Origin: CAYRCU01 sp964422865
Lineage (GTDB): Bacteria; Patescibacteriota; Microgenomatia; UBA8517
NCBI GenBank assembly: GCA_964422865.1
Contig: CAYRCU010000004.1
Span: 1-61,265 of the forward strand
Length of the DNA stretch: 61,265 nt
Direction of reading: 5' to 3'
Below the pieces are notes generated by a model, which saw nothing but the letters and a program-made list of their open reading frames with translations, searched no databases and had not been told where the DNA came from. Made by a program: the position numbers and the translations under genes. Below are positions 51,890 through 60,592 of this stretch, one piece after another; the first letter of the stretch is position 1; each line of letters begins with the position of its first letter.

Positions 51890-52622
51890 GGTTGGTTTTG
51901 AAGTGGAGGTTTTCAAGTCTATTTATGGCTGTTTTCAGGTATTTTTCTTCTTTTTCTATACCTGTTAATTTTCGATTGTAATAATTGGCTACGACTGCGG
52001 TTGTTCCTGATCCTAAAAAGGGGTCCAGAATATTATCTTCTTTTTTTGTTGAGGTGAGAATTATTCTTTGCAGGAGTTTTGTAGGCTTTTGTGTCGGGTG
52101 GCGGGTAAATTTTGTTTCTTCTTTTTTTGGGGGGGAGATGTACCAGATGGAGTCCAGCCATTTTTTTGTTTTGGCGAGATTGTGGTTGAAGTAATGTTTG
52201 GTACTTTTTTTCTTTACCCAGAGAATGGTTTCATGAGAATGTGCGAATTGTCTTTTTGTGAGAGAAGGAATATTTTTGTTTTTATGCCAGGCTATTTCGT
52301 TTATTATTTCAAAGCCCTCTTTTGTCAGCAGATGGCCGATTGTGTGGATTGAATGGAAAGTTCCTGTTATCCACATGGTTCCTGCGGGTTTTAGGAGTTT
52401 TTTACAGTGGGTGATCCAGGATTTGTGGAATTTTGTTTTTTGTTCCAGTGTTTCCAAATTGTCCCAATCCCCTTTTCCTTTTGTTATCCCTTTTCCTGAA
52501 AGAAAGTATGGCGGATCTACAAATATCATGTTGAAATTTTCTTTTTCTAATTCCTTTATTATTTTAAGAGAATTTCCTTTGTAAAGTGTTATGTTTTGTT
52601 TTTTGTAATATGGTTTTGTCAT
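51885..52622 (-). CDS. Beta-class DNA methyltransferase (likely N6-adenine), solitary
   Basis: 245 residues. Motif IV DPPYFLSGKG near residues 35-45 comes before motif I DPFLGSGTTAV near 208, the beta order. DPPY favours adenine N6 methylation. No restriction enzyme gene is next to it, so it may be an orphan regulator-type or a remnant of an R-M system. Recognition sequence unknown. Confidence 0.9.
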   Translation of the reverse strand: MTKPYYKKQNITLYKGNSLKIIKELEKENFNMIFVDPPYFLSGKGITKGKGDWDNLETLEQKTKFHKSWITHCKKLLKPAGTMWITGTFHSIHTIGHLLTKEGFEIINEIAWHKNKNIPSLTKRQFAHSHETILWVKKKSTKHYFNHNLAKTKKWLDSIWYISPPKKEETKFTRHPTQKPTKLLQRIILTSTKKEDNILDPFLGSGTTAVVANYYNRKLTGIEKEEKYLKTAINRLENLHFKTNL

Positions 52623-52639
52623 ATCTGGTGTGCCTGTAA

Positions 52640-52645
52640 AGTATA
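52640..52645 (-). promoter_or_regulatory. -10 box of the methyltransferase gene
   Basis: Minus strand TATACT, 17 bases before ATG 52622, giving a leader of about 10 bases. Confidence 0.45.
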
Positions 52646-52672
52646 TAGGTGAGGAAATAAAAGTGAAATAAT

Positions 52673-52710
52673 TTTGTCACTTTGTGATGTTTGTCACTTT
52701 GTGATAGAAT
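52673..52710 (+). promoter_or_regulatory. Tandem operator and promoter of the SurA-N-like gene
   Basis: TTTGTCACTTTGTGAT occurs twice (52673-52688 and 52690-52705), each with a TCAC-TTT-GTGA palindrome. The -35 TTGTGA (52682-52687) lies in copy 1, and TGA-TAGAAT (52705-52710) begins at the end of copy 2. ATG 52718 is 7 bases on (leaderless). Confidence 0.65.
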
Positions 52711-52717
52711 CGTCTTT

Positions 52718-53344
52718 ATGCTGAGGTTTTTGAAATTGAAATCTTTGGGTGGGGCTTTGGGTTTGGTTCAAAAAAGGAAGAAGTTTTTCTACGGAGCTGG
52801 TGTTTTGGGGCTTCTGGCAGTGCTTTATTTTTATAAATCTATTTTTGTTGCGGCAGTGGTTAATGGCTATCCGATTACGAGGATTGAGCTAATGCGGGAG
52901 CTTGAAAAGCAGGCCGGCAGGGAAGCTTTGGATACGGTTGTTTCCAAAAGACTTGTGGAGCAGGAAGCTAAAAAGAAAATGATTAAGGTTACGAGCTCTG
53001 ATGTTGATTTGGAGATAGAGAAAATCAAGGCACAGCTGGCATCACAAGGTCAAGAGTTGGATACGGTTCTTGCTCTTCAAGGGATTGATCCTTCTGAGCT
53101 TGAGGACAGAATTAGGTTTCAGCTTATTTTAACCAAGCTTGTGGGGGATGTTAGTGTCAGCGGTGAGGAAGTTGATAGTTATCTGGAGGAAAACAGGGAG
53201 TTTTTGGGTGAAGATGCGGATAGCCGGGAAGGCAGGGCGGCTGTTGAAGAGCAGCTTGCGGCTCAGAAACAGGGCCAATTGATTCAAGAACTTCTTGAGA
53301 GGCTTCAAGAGGAAGCTAAGATAAATTATTTTTTAAGTTTTTAA
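52718..53344 (+). CDS. Membrane-anchored SurA N-terminal-like chaperone
   Basis: 208 residues. A membrane helix (about 22-42), then VNGYPITRIELMRELEKQAGREAL and VSKRLVEQEAKKKMIKVTSSDVD, which is the SurA/PrsA-type N-terminal chaperone domain. No parvulin (peptidyl-prolyl isomerase) domain follows. The tail is helical. Probably a secretion chaperone. The tandem operator in front suggests regulated expression. Followed after 15 bases by an NAGPA-like gene. Confidence 0.75.
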   Translation: MLRFLKLKSLGGALGLVQKRKKFFYGAGVLGLLAVLYFYKSIFVAAVVNGYPITRIELMRELEKQAGREALDTVVSKRLVEQEAKKKMIKVTSSDVDLEIEKIKAQLASQGQELDTVLALQGIDPSELEDRIRFQLILTKLVGDVSVSGEEVDSYLEENREFLGEDADSREGRAAVEEQLAAQKQGQLIQELLERLQEEAKINYFLSF

Positions 53345-53347
53345 TAC

Positions 53348-53353
53348 TAAAAT
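53348..53353 (+). promoter_or_regulatory. -10 box of the NAGPA-like gene (leaderless)
   Basis: TAAAAT ends 6 bases before GTG 53360. Confidence 0.45.
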
Positions 53354-53359
53354 AACCTC

Positions 53360-54148
53360 GTGCGAAAGCTTTTTGCCGCATTGTTGATAGGGTTCTTGGC
53401 TATTGGTGGGATGTACCTGTACGGTTTTTTTGACGGGAGAATGCGGCCGGCTGATGGAGAGTCAGAGATTGTATTGGGAGTTGTTGAGGAAAATGTGTTG
53501 GAGTTTACTCAAGTTGGTGATCATTCTGTTGCTTGGGTGGAGGTACTTGATAATGACAGGCTCTCAATGCGGCCCAATTTTAATAAGAAGCGAGTGGCCA
53601 GTGAAATATTTGAAAATGAAGAGTGTAAGTTTTTAATTAATGGCGGATTTTACTTAAGAGGAGGAAATGGTTTGTCCGCACCTACGGGGTTATTTATTTA
53701 TGAAGGAAGAAGAGTAGAGGATTTTATTAAGAATGATACTTTGAATGGTGTGTTGAGCGTTAATCAATTTGGGGTGGTCAGGATTACCAGAGAGGTGCCC
53801 AGGGGAGATCTTAGGTGGGCGCTTCAAACGGGCCCGGTGCTTATAGAGAACGGTTTTTTGCAGCCTATTTCCATGGTAAAAGACAAGAAGGCAAGACGTG
53901 TGGTGGCTATTGTTACGGGAGAAAACGAATTGTATTTTGCGATCTTTTATAACAAAGATTCCGTGTATGATGGACCTGGTTTGGAGGAGCTACCAAATCT
54001 TCTAATGAAATTTGCAGAGAATGTTGGGATCAATATTGCGGATTCTGTTAACCTTGACGGGGGTAGTGCAAGTGTGTTTGTGTCAAATGACTTTCGCTTG
54101 ATTGAGCTCTCCCCTATCGGGAGCTATTTTTGTTATGAGGAGGATTAA
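53360..54148 (+). CDS. Phosphodiester glycosidase (NAGPA domain) protein, membrane-anchored
   Basis: 262 residues. N-terminal membrane helix (4-22). The outer domain has CKFLINGGFYLRGG and, near the end, SVNLDGGSASVF, which are the two signature blocks of the NAGPA (phosphodiester glycosidase) family. In bacteria such proteins act on cell-wall or exopolysaccharide links. GTG start from the promoter. The gene overlaps the M16 protease gene by 14 bases. Confidence 0.82.
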   Translation: MRKLFAALLIGFLAIGGMYLYGFFDGRMRPADGESEIVLGVVEENVLEFTQVGDHSVAWVEVLDNDRLSMRPNFNKKRVASEIFENEECKFLINGGFYLRGGNGLSAPTGLFIYEGRRVEDFIKNDTLNGVLSVNQFGVVRITREVPRGDLRWALQTGPVLIENGFLQPISMVKDKKARRVVAIVTGENELYFAIFYNKDSVYDGPGLEELPNLLMKFAENVGINIADSVNLDGGSASVFVSNDFRLIELSPIGSYFCYEED

Positions 54149-55397
54149 GACTAAGTACAGTGAATTTAAGGTGAATGGAGTTAAAGTGGCGATTTATCCC
54201 ATGAAGAGTGTGCGATCTGTTGTGATACGTGCTTGTGTTCGTGCCGGATCCTGGTATGAGAAGGGTCCGCGGTGGGGAGCTTTGCATTTGTTGGAACATT
54301 TGATGCTTGACGGGTCGGCTAATATACCCACTGAGCTTGAAGTGGAAAAATACAAGGAGAGACATGGAATATCCAACAACGCTTCGACATCTGGATCAAA
54401 GATTGAGTTTTGGTATAAGTTTCCATACGACAAGCTTGAGGAAGGTATGAAACTTTTTGAGGAGATGGTCTTTAGACCGCTTATAAAAAGAGACGATTTA
54501 GCTCGAGAGATAAAAGTTATAGAGCAGGAATATGTGGATAAGTGGAGCGATCCGTATAACAGGTTTTTTAAGGCTGTGCGTGAGCATATGGTTGGTACTG
54601 GTAATCCTTATGCTCGTGATGGAATTGGGCAACCTGAATATCTCAAGAGTTTTACGAGAAGGAGACTTGTTGAAGCGCATAGAAGATTTTTTGTTCCCGA
54701 CAATATGTGCATTGCTGTTGCAGGAAGGGTTAATGAAGAGGGTGTGAGGAATAAGCTGGAGAGAATTCTTTCTGGATTTGAGCGAGGAAGGGAAATGGAG
54801 GGGAAATTTGGCGCGGTGAGAACGAAGAAAGGAACATTGTGGCACAAGGAAGATTTGGATCAAGTTGTGTTGAGTGTTATTTGGAAATTGCCGGGTGCAA
54901 AGAAGATGTCTTTGAAGGAGAGGTATGCCCTGAATCAAGTGCGGTATATTCTTGGTGGCTCAGCAAGATCCCGTCTTTTTCGCGAATTGAGGATGAGAGA
55001 CGGCTTGGTGTATAAGACCGGGGCTTCCCTTTTTAGTTTTCCGACGTATGGTGAATTTGAGATTTGGTCCTCGACAAACGGAAAGAATTATAAACGGACT
55101 TACGAAAAAATGAGAAAGATTATTGATGAGTTTGCCGGGAGCTTGAATAGGAGTGAGTTTGAAAGCGCTATGGGTTTTCTTAATATGGGGACTTTTTTGC
55201 GCTTTGATTCTGTTGGGAGTATCTCGGGGGAGATAGCAAGTGACTTGTTTTATGAAGGAAGGTTTTATCCTCCTGAGGAGAGAGTTGATATTGGCAGCAG
55301 CGTTACTTTGGAGTATTTGAAAAGAGTGTATAAAAAATATCTGGCTGGCGGGGATTTTCGTGTTTGTGTTATGGCTCGAGAGAAACTGCTAATTTAG
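54135..55397 (+). CDS. M16 family zinc peptidase
   Basis: 420 residues. Inverted zinc motif H-x-x-E-H as HLLEHLML near residue 57, with the further Glu in EIKVIEQEYVDKW, so the site is intact. The C-terminal half (LGGSARSRLFRELR) is the second M16 lobe. Such pitrilysin-like proteins process small peptides; no partner lobe gene is present. ATG 54135 is used; the upstream TG-rich extension lies in the previous gene. Overlaps the convergent MBL gene by 9 bases. Confidence 0.9.
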   Translation: MRRIKTKYSEFKVNGVKVAIYPMKSVRSVVIRACVRAGSWYEKGPRWGALHLLEHLMLDGSANIPTELEVEKYKERHGISNNASTSGSKIEFWYKFPYDKLEEGMKLFEEMVFRPLIKRDDLAREIKVIEQEYVDKWSDPYNRFFKAVREHMVGTGNPYARDGIGQPEYLKSFTRRRLVEAHRRFFVPDNMCIAVAGRVNEEGVRNKLERILSGFERGREMEGKFGAVRTKKGTLWHKEDLDQVVLSVIWKLPGAKKMSLKERYALNQVRYILGGSARSRLFRELRMRDGLVYKTGASLFSFPTYGEFEIWSSTNGKNYKRTYEKMRKIIDEFAGSLNRSEFESAMGFLNMGTFLRFDSVGSISGEIASDLFYEGRFYPPEERVDIGSSVTLEYLKRVYKKYLAGGDFRVCVMAREKLLI

Positions 55398-56018
55398 ATT
55401 GTGTTTTTTTCTTTCTTTGGCGACTGTTGAGAGTTCTCCGTGCCCCGGGTAAATTATTGTGTTTTTTGGGAGTGAGAGGATTTTGTTTACGGATTTAAGG
55501 AGTAATTTTTTGTCTGCGTAGGGAAAATCCCAGCGGCCTATTGCGCCATTTGCGAAGATTGTGTCCCCTGAAAAGACTACTCCTTTGTCTTTTTGGTAAA
55601 GCGATATGCTTCCGGGGGTGTGTCCGGGTGTGGAGATGACTTTCAGTTTGCGATCTGCAATTTTTAGTTTTTTGCCATTTGTTAAAAATTTGTCCGGTAT
55701 GGGAGGAGGGCCGGGATCAAAACCGGTAAAGTGAACTGCACTTTTTCTCATCCACGACAAGAGAGGCACGTCTTTTTTATTGCAAAGAAAGGGAATATTG
55801 AATGCGAGTTTTAGTTCGTTTACTGCCATGACGTGATCGAAGTGGCAGTGAGTAGCTATTATTTGTGTGGGGGTTATTTCAAGATCGGAGATCTTTTGAA
55901 TAAGAAAATCCGCTTCGTCGCCGGGGTCAAGGATAATTCCTTCATTTGTGTTTGTATCTGTGATTATATAGCAATTGGTTTTAAGCTGTCCTACTTCAAG
56001 AGTGGTGGTTTCAAGCAT
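55389..56018 (-). CDS. MBL-fold hydrolase (glyoxalase II-like)
   Basis: 209 residues. THCHFDHVMAVNEL, STPGHTPGSI, FSGDTIF and YPGHG are the metal ligands of the glyoxalase II-like MBL branch. The short form without the C-terminal substrate domain is common and of unknown substrate. Follows hppA by 5 bases, so it is probably in one transcript with it. Confidence 0.9.
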   Translation of the reverse strand: MLETTTLEVGQLKTNCYIITDTNTNEGIILDPGDEADFLIQKISDLEITPTQIIATHCHFDHVMAVNELKLAFNIPFLCNKKDVPLLSWMRKSAVHFTGFDPGPPPIPDKFLTNGKKLKIADRKLKVISTPGHTPGSISLYQKDKGVVFSGDTIFANGAIGRWDFPYADKKLLLKSVNKILSLPKNTIIYPGHGELSTVAKERKKHNLN

Positions 56019-56023
56019 GTTTA

Positions 56024-58132
56024 TTATGCTTCAGGTGAGGGTTTTTGAGATGAATAGAGGGAATAGATTAATATAGCTGATGCGGTTAATATACCGATCC
56101 AGTGAATTGTTGTAAGAGTTTCTGTTGCGACAATCATTGGTGCTATTAGTATTGCCACAAGATTCATGACTTTTAGAAGGGGGTTTATGGCGGGACCCGC
56201 AGTATCTTTTAGAGGATCTCCCACAGTGTCTCCCACCACTGTTGCTTTGTGGGCTTCTGAGCCCTTTCCACCGTATAGGCCTTCTTCAATCATCTTTTTG
56301 GCGTTATCCCATGCTCCTCCCGCATTGGCCATGAATACTCCGAGAAGCTGACCTGTGAGGATGGTGCCTGCCAGGAAGCCTCCGAGAGCTTCTGCCTTGA
56401 GAAGGAATCCAATTAAAACGGGAACAATGATTGCAACAAGTGCTGGGGCTGCAAGGGCGGAGAGCGCCGCTTTGGTGGTGAGATCTACGACTTTGGCGTA
56501 ATCCGGTTTTTGAGTTCCTTTCATGATTCCGGGCATTTCTTTAAACTGTCTTCTTACTTCGTTTATCACGGCAAAAGTGGAGTCACTGACAGCTTTTATG
56601 GTAAGAGATGAGAAAAGAAAAGGGACAGCTCCTCCAATGAGAAGGCCCACAAATACTTCCGGGTGGGAAACGTCAATGTGCGAGAGGCCGTTATCTGTTA
56701 GATAGCTTTCAAAAAGAGAAACTGCTGCTACTACGGCTGACGCTATTGCAAAACCTTTGGTTGTTGCTTTGGTTGTGTTTCCGATTGAATCGAGTTTTGC
56801 GAGAATTGAATTTGCTTTGCCTTTCATGGCGGTGAGCTCCGCTATTCCTTGGGCGTTGTCGGAGACCGGCCCGAATCCGTCCATGGAGACGATAAATCCT
56901 GTGGTTGTTAACATTCCCATGCCTGCGAGCGCTACGCCGTAAGCTGCTACTACGGGATCGGTGAACAAATAGAATGAGGCGAGGACTGTAACTCCTATGG
57001 CGAGTGCTGCCCAGACGGTGGAGTTGAAGCCTGAGACGAGTCCGGCAAGAATTACAGTGGCAGGTCCGGTTTGGGATTGTTTTGTGATTCCCCTTGCTGG
57101 TGCATGGTCCCCCGTTGCGTAGTCGGTGAGATAAAAGATTACGCCTGAAAGGATGATTCCGATGGTTGTGGCGAGACCCAAGTTAAAACTTCCTGTGAAG
57201 TAGTTTGAAAGCCAAAAAAAGCCGACTATTGATACTAGTGACGAAATTGCAAAAGAGTAGAGAATGGCGTTCATTCCGTCTCTTATTTCACTTTTACCCT
57301 TGGCTTTTATGGTGAAGATGCCGATGGTTGAAGTCATGACTCCCAGAGCGCGGACTGCCAGAGGAAAGAGAACTCCCGGAAGACCGAATGTGACGGCTCC
57401 TAAAATCATTGCGGCAACGAGGGTTACTTCATAGCTTTCAAAAAGATCAGCCGCCATTCCCGCACAGTCTCCGACGTTATCCCCTACTTGATCTGCAATG
57501 ACGGCGGCGTTTCTTGGATCATCTTCAGGAATGCCTTTTTCTACTTTTCCCACGAGATCTGCACCTATGTCGGCGGCTTTTGTGTAAATTCCTCCTCCTA
57601 CTCTCATAAATAGTGCTATAAGACTTCCACCAAAGCCGAATCCTATTAATACTTCTGTTGCGTTATCGCCGTATATCCAATAGATGATTGTAGCTCCCAA
57701 AAGGCCGAGTCCCACAGTGAGCATTCCGGTTGTTGCTCCGGCTTTGAACGCAAGCTCCATAGCCTGCCCGAACCCTTTTTTGGCGGCTTGGGCAACTCTT
57801 ACGTTTGCGCGGGTTGCTATGTTCATGCCGATGGTTCCGATGAGAGCCGAAAACACTGAGCCCATAATGAATGCCAGTGCCCGGCCTAATCTTAGGCTTG
57901 GATCCGGAGATGTTAGGTAGAGAAATGCTGTTAGAACGACAATGATTGGGGCTATTGTTGTGAATTGTCGCTTGAGATACGCATTTGCTCCGGCTTTGAT
58001 GGCATCACTTACTTCTACCATTTCCTTGTTACCTGTGGGTTTTGAAAGAACCAGGCGGGCAAGATAGAAAGCAATTGCGATTCCTGCGAGGGATGAAAGG
58101 AGAATTATTGTTAGAAATAGGTTGAGATTCAT
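56024..58132 (-). CDS. hppA: Proton-pumping membrane pyrophosphatase, K+-independent type
   Basis: 702 residues, about 16 membrane helices. Hydrolyses PPi and pumps H+. Pyrophosphate site motifs DIGADLVGKVEKGIPEDDPRN (split here by name only) and DQVGDNVGDCAGMAADLFESY are intact. Residues K455 and T458 in GNTTKATTKG are the signature of the K+-independent subclass. Gives the cell a way to store or regenerate proton gradient from biosynthetic PPi. Confidence 0.95.
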   Translation of the reverse strand: MNLNLFLTIILLSSLAGIAIAFYLARLVLSKPTGNKEMVEVSDAIKAGANAYLKRQFTTIAPIIVVLTAFLYLTSPDPSLRLGRALAFIMGSVFSALIGTIGMNIATRANVRVAQAAKKGFGQAMELAFKAGATTGMLTVGLGLLGATIIYWIYGDNATEVLIGFGFGGSLIALFMRVGGGIYTKAADIGADLVGKVEKGIPEDDPRNAAVIADQVGDNVGDCAGMAADLFESYEVTLVAAMILGAVTFGLPGVLFPLAVRALGVMTSTIGIFTIKAKGKSEIRDGMNAILYSFAISSLVSIVGFFWLSNYFTGSFNLGLATTIGIILSGVIFYLTDYATGDHAPARGITKQSQTGPATVILAGLVSGFNSTVWAALAIGVTVLASFYLFTDPVVAAYGVALAGMGMLTTTGFIVSMDGFGPVSDNAQGIAELTAMKGKANSILAKLDSIGNTTKATTKGFAIASAVVAAVSLFESYLTDNGLSHIDVSHPEVFVGLLIGGAVPFLFSSLTIKAVSDSTFAVINEVRRQFKEMPGIMKGTQKPDYAKVVDLTTKAALSALAAPALVAIIVPVLIGFLLKAEALGGFLAGTILTGQLLGVFMANAGGAWDNAKKMIEEGLYGGKGSEAHKATVVGDTVGDPLKDTAGPAINPLLKVMNLVAILIAPMIVATETLTTIHWIGILTASAILIYSLYSSQKPSPEA

Positions 58133-58154
58133 CTTTAATATGGATAAACAAATT

Positions 58155-58209
58155 GACTCGCTTTTTACGAGTCTGAGGGTATTTTAGGAAAAAGTCGAGT
58201 GGAATGCAA
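58155..58209 (-). promoter_or_regulatory. hppA promoter with 5'-terminal hairpin
   Basis: Minus strand TTGCAT (58204-58209), 17-base spacer, TAAAAT (58181-58186). Predicted start near 58174 is next to the hairpin GACTCG-TAAAAAG-CGAGTC (58155-58173). Leader to ATG 58132 is about 41 bases. Confidence 0.65.
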
Positions 58210-58217
58210 GTGTAAAT

Positions 58218-60173
58218 TTAGATATCCAGGGTGGCACTTGCGGCTCTGGATTGAATGAAGCGTTTTCTCGGGGGGACTTCTTCTCCCATAAGCATAGTAA
58301 AAATTTTGTCTGCTTCTTCGGCGTCTTCTATGGATACTCTTTTTAATATCCTGGTTTTTGGATCCATCGTTGTTTCCCATAGCTCCAGTGCATTCATCTC
58401 CCCCAAACCCTTGAACCGTTGAACTTTGGAGGGTCCTTTTTGTGCCTCGACTTCCTTGTTTAATTCTTCTTCCGAATAGACATATTTTTGAACTTTTCCT
58501 GATTTTATTTTAAAGAGAGGTGGTTTTGCGATGTAGAGATAGCCGTTTTTAATGATTTCCGGAAGATGTCTGAAGAAAAATGTAAGGTACAAACATTTTA
58601 TGTGTTCTCCATCGACATCGGCATCTGCCATGATTATTATCCTATGATAGCGGGTTTTTGAGATGTTTGTGGTTTCTCCTATTCCTGCGCCGACTGCGAC
58701 GATGAGATTCTTGAATTTGTCAGATTTTACAATTTGGTCAATTCTTGCTCTTTCTGTGTTTAGGACTTTCCCAAAGAGAGGGAGGATTGCCTGAAAACGA
58801 CGGTCGCGACCTTGCTTGGCGCTTCCTCCTGCTGAGTCTCCCTCCACGATGAAGAGTTCACTTTCCTGGGGGTTTGTGGTTTGGCAGTCTGCAAGGGATC
58901 CGGGGAGGGATGCACCGTCAAGGGCACCTTTTCTTAGGACGGCGTCCTTTGCCGCACGTGCTGCGAGGCGAGCTCTTGCGGCTAGCATCACTTTCTCAAT
59001 TATTTTTTTGATTTGAGCGGGGTTTTCTTCAAAGTAAGTATCCAAACCTTCCTTTACTGCGGAGTGAACGAAACCTTGTATTTCGGGGTTGTTGAGTTTT
59101 GCTTTTGTTTGTGACTCGAACTGGAGAGATTCCGAGGGCATTTTTACATAGATAATTGCATTTAAACCCTCTTTTAAGTCTTCTCCGGTGAGGCTGAAAG
59201 AGTCCTTTTTCCCATTTTCTTTGATAAGTGAATTTTTCTTTGCGTAGTCTACGATGGATCGGGTTAGAGCCATTCTGAATCCTGTGATGTGAGTTCCTCC
59301 GTCGGTTGTGTTAATTCCGTTTACGAAGCCTTTTACGGATTCGTTGTAAGTGTCTGTGTATTGGATGGCTACCTCAATGCTTATGGGATCGTTTATTTTT
59401 TGGATGTAAATGACATCAGAGACTGCGGTTTTGTCGCGGTTTTGATGCTTGACCATGGTTTTTATTCCGCCTTCGAAATAGTAGTTTGTGGATTTGTTGG
59501 TGCGCTCATCGTAGAAATGGAAATTAAGTCCGCCTATCAGATATGCGCGGTCTTTGAGGAGGGCTTTGACTTTGTTTGAATCAAATGAAAGGTCTTTGAA
59601 TATTGTCTTGTCGTGGAGGAAGCGCGTGATTGTGCCCGTCTGCTTTTTTCCGATTTTTATCCCCCACTCCTTGGGGAACCATTTGTCAAGCTGGGATTGT
59701 GTTGCCTCTTTGACCGGGGCTTTGGGATCTCCTTTTTTGTATTCCTGAAAATAGGCTTTATTGTCTCTGAGAACTACTACAAGGTATTCTTGGGAGAGAG
59801 CGTTTACCACGGAAGCTCCCACTCCGTGAAGCCCACCCGATATCTTATAAGCTCCGCTGCCAAATTTTCCACCTGCATGAAGCTTGGTCATGGTCAATTC
59901 CAAAGCTGAGACGCCGGATTTGTGTTTTCCTACAGGGATTCCCCGACCGTTGTCTCTGACGTATACTCTTCCTTCTTTGTCTATTCTTACCCAAATGTTT
60001 GTTGCGATTCCTGCGAGGGATTCGTCTACGGAGTTGTCTACAATTTCGCGGAGGCATTCATGAAGCCCTCTTGTGTCCGTTGAACCAATATACATTCCGG
60101 GGCGTTTGCGGACGGGCTCTAAGCCTTCAAGAACTTGGATTTGCTGTGCTGTGTAATCTGTGTTTTTTGCCAT
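58218..60173 (-). CDS. gyrB: DNA gyrase subunit B
   Basis: 651 residues. GHKL ATPase (LREIVDNSVDE, DNGRGIPVG, GGLHGVGASVVNAL), transducer, and Toprim with VEGDSAGGSAKQGRDR and MADADVDGEHI. Ends normally with the tail AASATLDI. There is no E. coli-type insertion in the C-terminal part. Works with GyrA (43727-46333). Confidence 0.95.
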   Translation of the reverse strand: MAKNTDYTAQQIQVLEGLEPVRKRPGMYIGSTDTRGLHECLREIVDNSVDESLAGIATNIWVRIDKEGRVYVRDNGRGIPVGKHKSGVSALELTMTKLHAGGKFGSGAYKISGGLHGVGASVVNALSQEYLVVVLRDNKAYFQEYKKGDPKAPVKEATQSQLDKWFPKEWGIKIGKKQTGTITRFLHDKTIFKDLSFDSNKVKALLKDRAYLIGGLNFHFYDERTNKSTNYYFEGGIKTMVKHQNRDKTAVSDVIYIQKINDPISIEVAIQYTDTYNESVKGFVNGINTTDGGTHITGFRMALTRSIVDYAKKNSLIKENGKKDSFSLTGEDLKEGLNAIIYVKMPSESLQFESQTKAKLNNPEIQGFVHSAVKEGLDTYFEENPAQIKKIIEKVMLAARARLAARAAKDAVLRKGALDGASLPGSLADCQTTNPQESELFIVEGDSAGGSAKQGRDRRFQAILPLFGKVLNTERARIDQIVKSDKFKNLIVAVGAGIGETTNISKTRYHRIIIMADADVDGEHIKCLYLTFFFRHLPEIIKNGYLYIAKPPLFKIKSGKVQKYVYSEEELNKEVEAQKGPSKVQRFKGLGEMNALELWETTMDPKTRILKRVSIEDAEEADKIFTMLMGEEVPPRKRFIQSRAASATLDI

Positions 60174-60184
60174 GAAAGTGAAAC

Positions 60185-60239
60185 AAAAAAGCCTCGACGG
60201 CTTCGGATTTATTGTAGCTTATGTGTTGGGTGTATTCAA
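60185..60239 (-). promoter_or_regulatory. gyrB promoter with 5'-terminal terminator-like hairpin
   Basis: Minus strand TTGAAT (60234-60239), 17-base spacer, TACAAT (60211-60216). Predicted start near 60204 meets the hairpin AAGCC-GTCGA-GGCTT (60189-60203) followed by a run of T. ATG is at 60173. Same layout as gyrA. Confidence 0.65.
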
Positions 60240-60276
60240 GCTGGGAAATGCGGAAAGTGTGAGTTTGTGTTTCTGG

Positions 60277-60592
60277 ATTCCCGATCGAGTCGGGAATGAC
60301 ACACACCTGTCATTCCCGCCCTCCATTGTCATTCCCGCGAAAGCGGGAATCTAGTGAGAATGACAGTGGGAGTCGGAAATGACAGAACACTCCCTTTGTC
60401 ATTCCTGCCCTCCATTGTCATTCCTACCCTTCGTTGTCATTCCTACCGCCCCCTATTGCCGTTCCTGCCTTCCGTTGTCATTCCCGCCCTCCATTGTCAT
60501 TCCCGCGAAAGCGGGAATCTAGTGGAAGTGGCAGTGGGAGTCGGGAATGACGGGGGGAGGAGTCGGGAATGACGGGGGGAGGAGTTAGAATG
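60277..60592. repeat. Inverted and tandem repeat array
   Basis: ATTCCCGA-TCGAG-TCGGGAAT (60277-60297), ATTCCCGC-GAAA-GCGGGAAT (60331-60350 and 60499-60518), and variants of an 18-19 base unit TGTCATTCCYGCCCTCCAT in a row. A 77-base block (60308-60384) recurs as 60476-60552 with few changes. The right end carries a 22-base unit (GTCGGGAATGAC and G-rich) twice. No gene inside. It resembles the widespread GTCATTCCCGCGAAAGCGGGAAT repeat, grown by tandem copying. Confidence 0.75.

Noticed and set aside
60301..60560. Possible CRISPR array in the repeat region
   Set aside because: Units are 18-22 bases, in tandem without unique spacers, palindromic at the ends and variable; no cas genes in the window.
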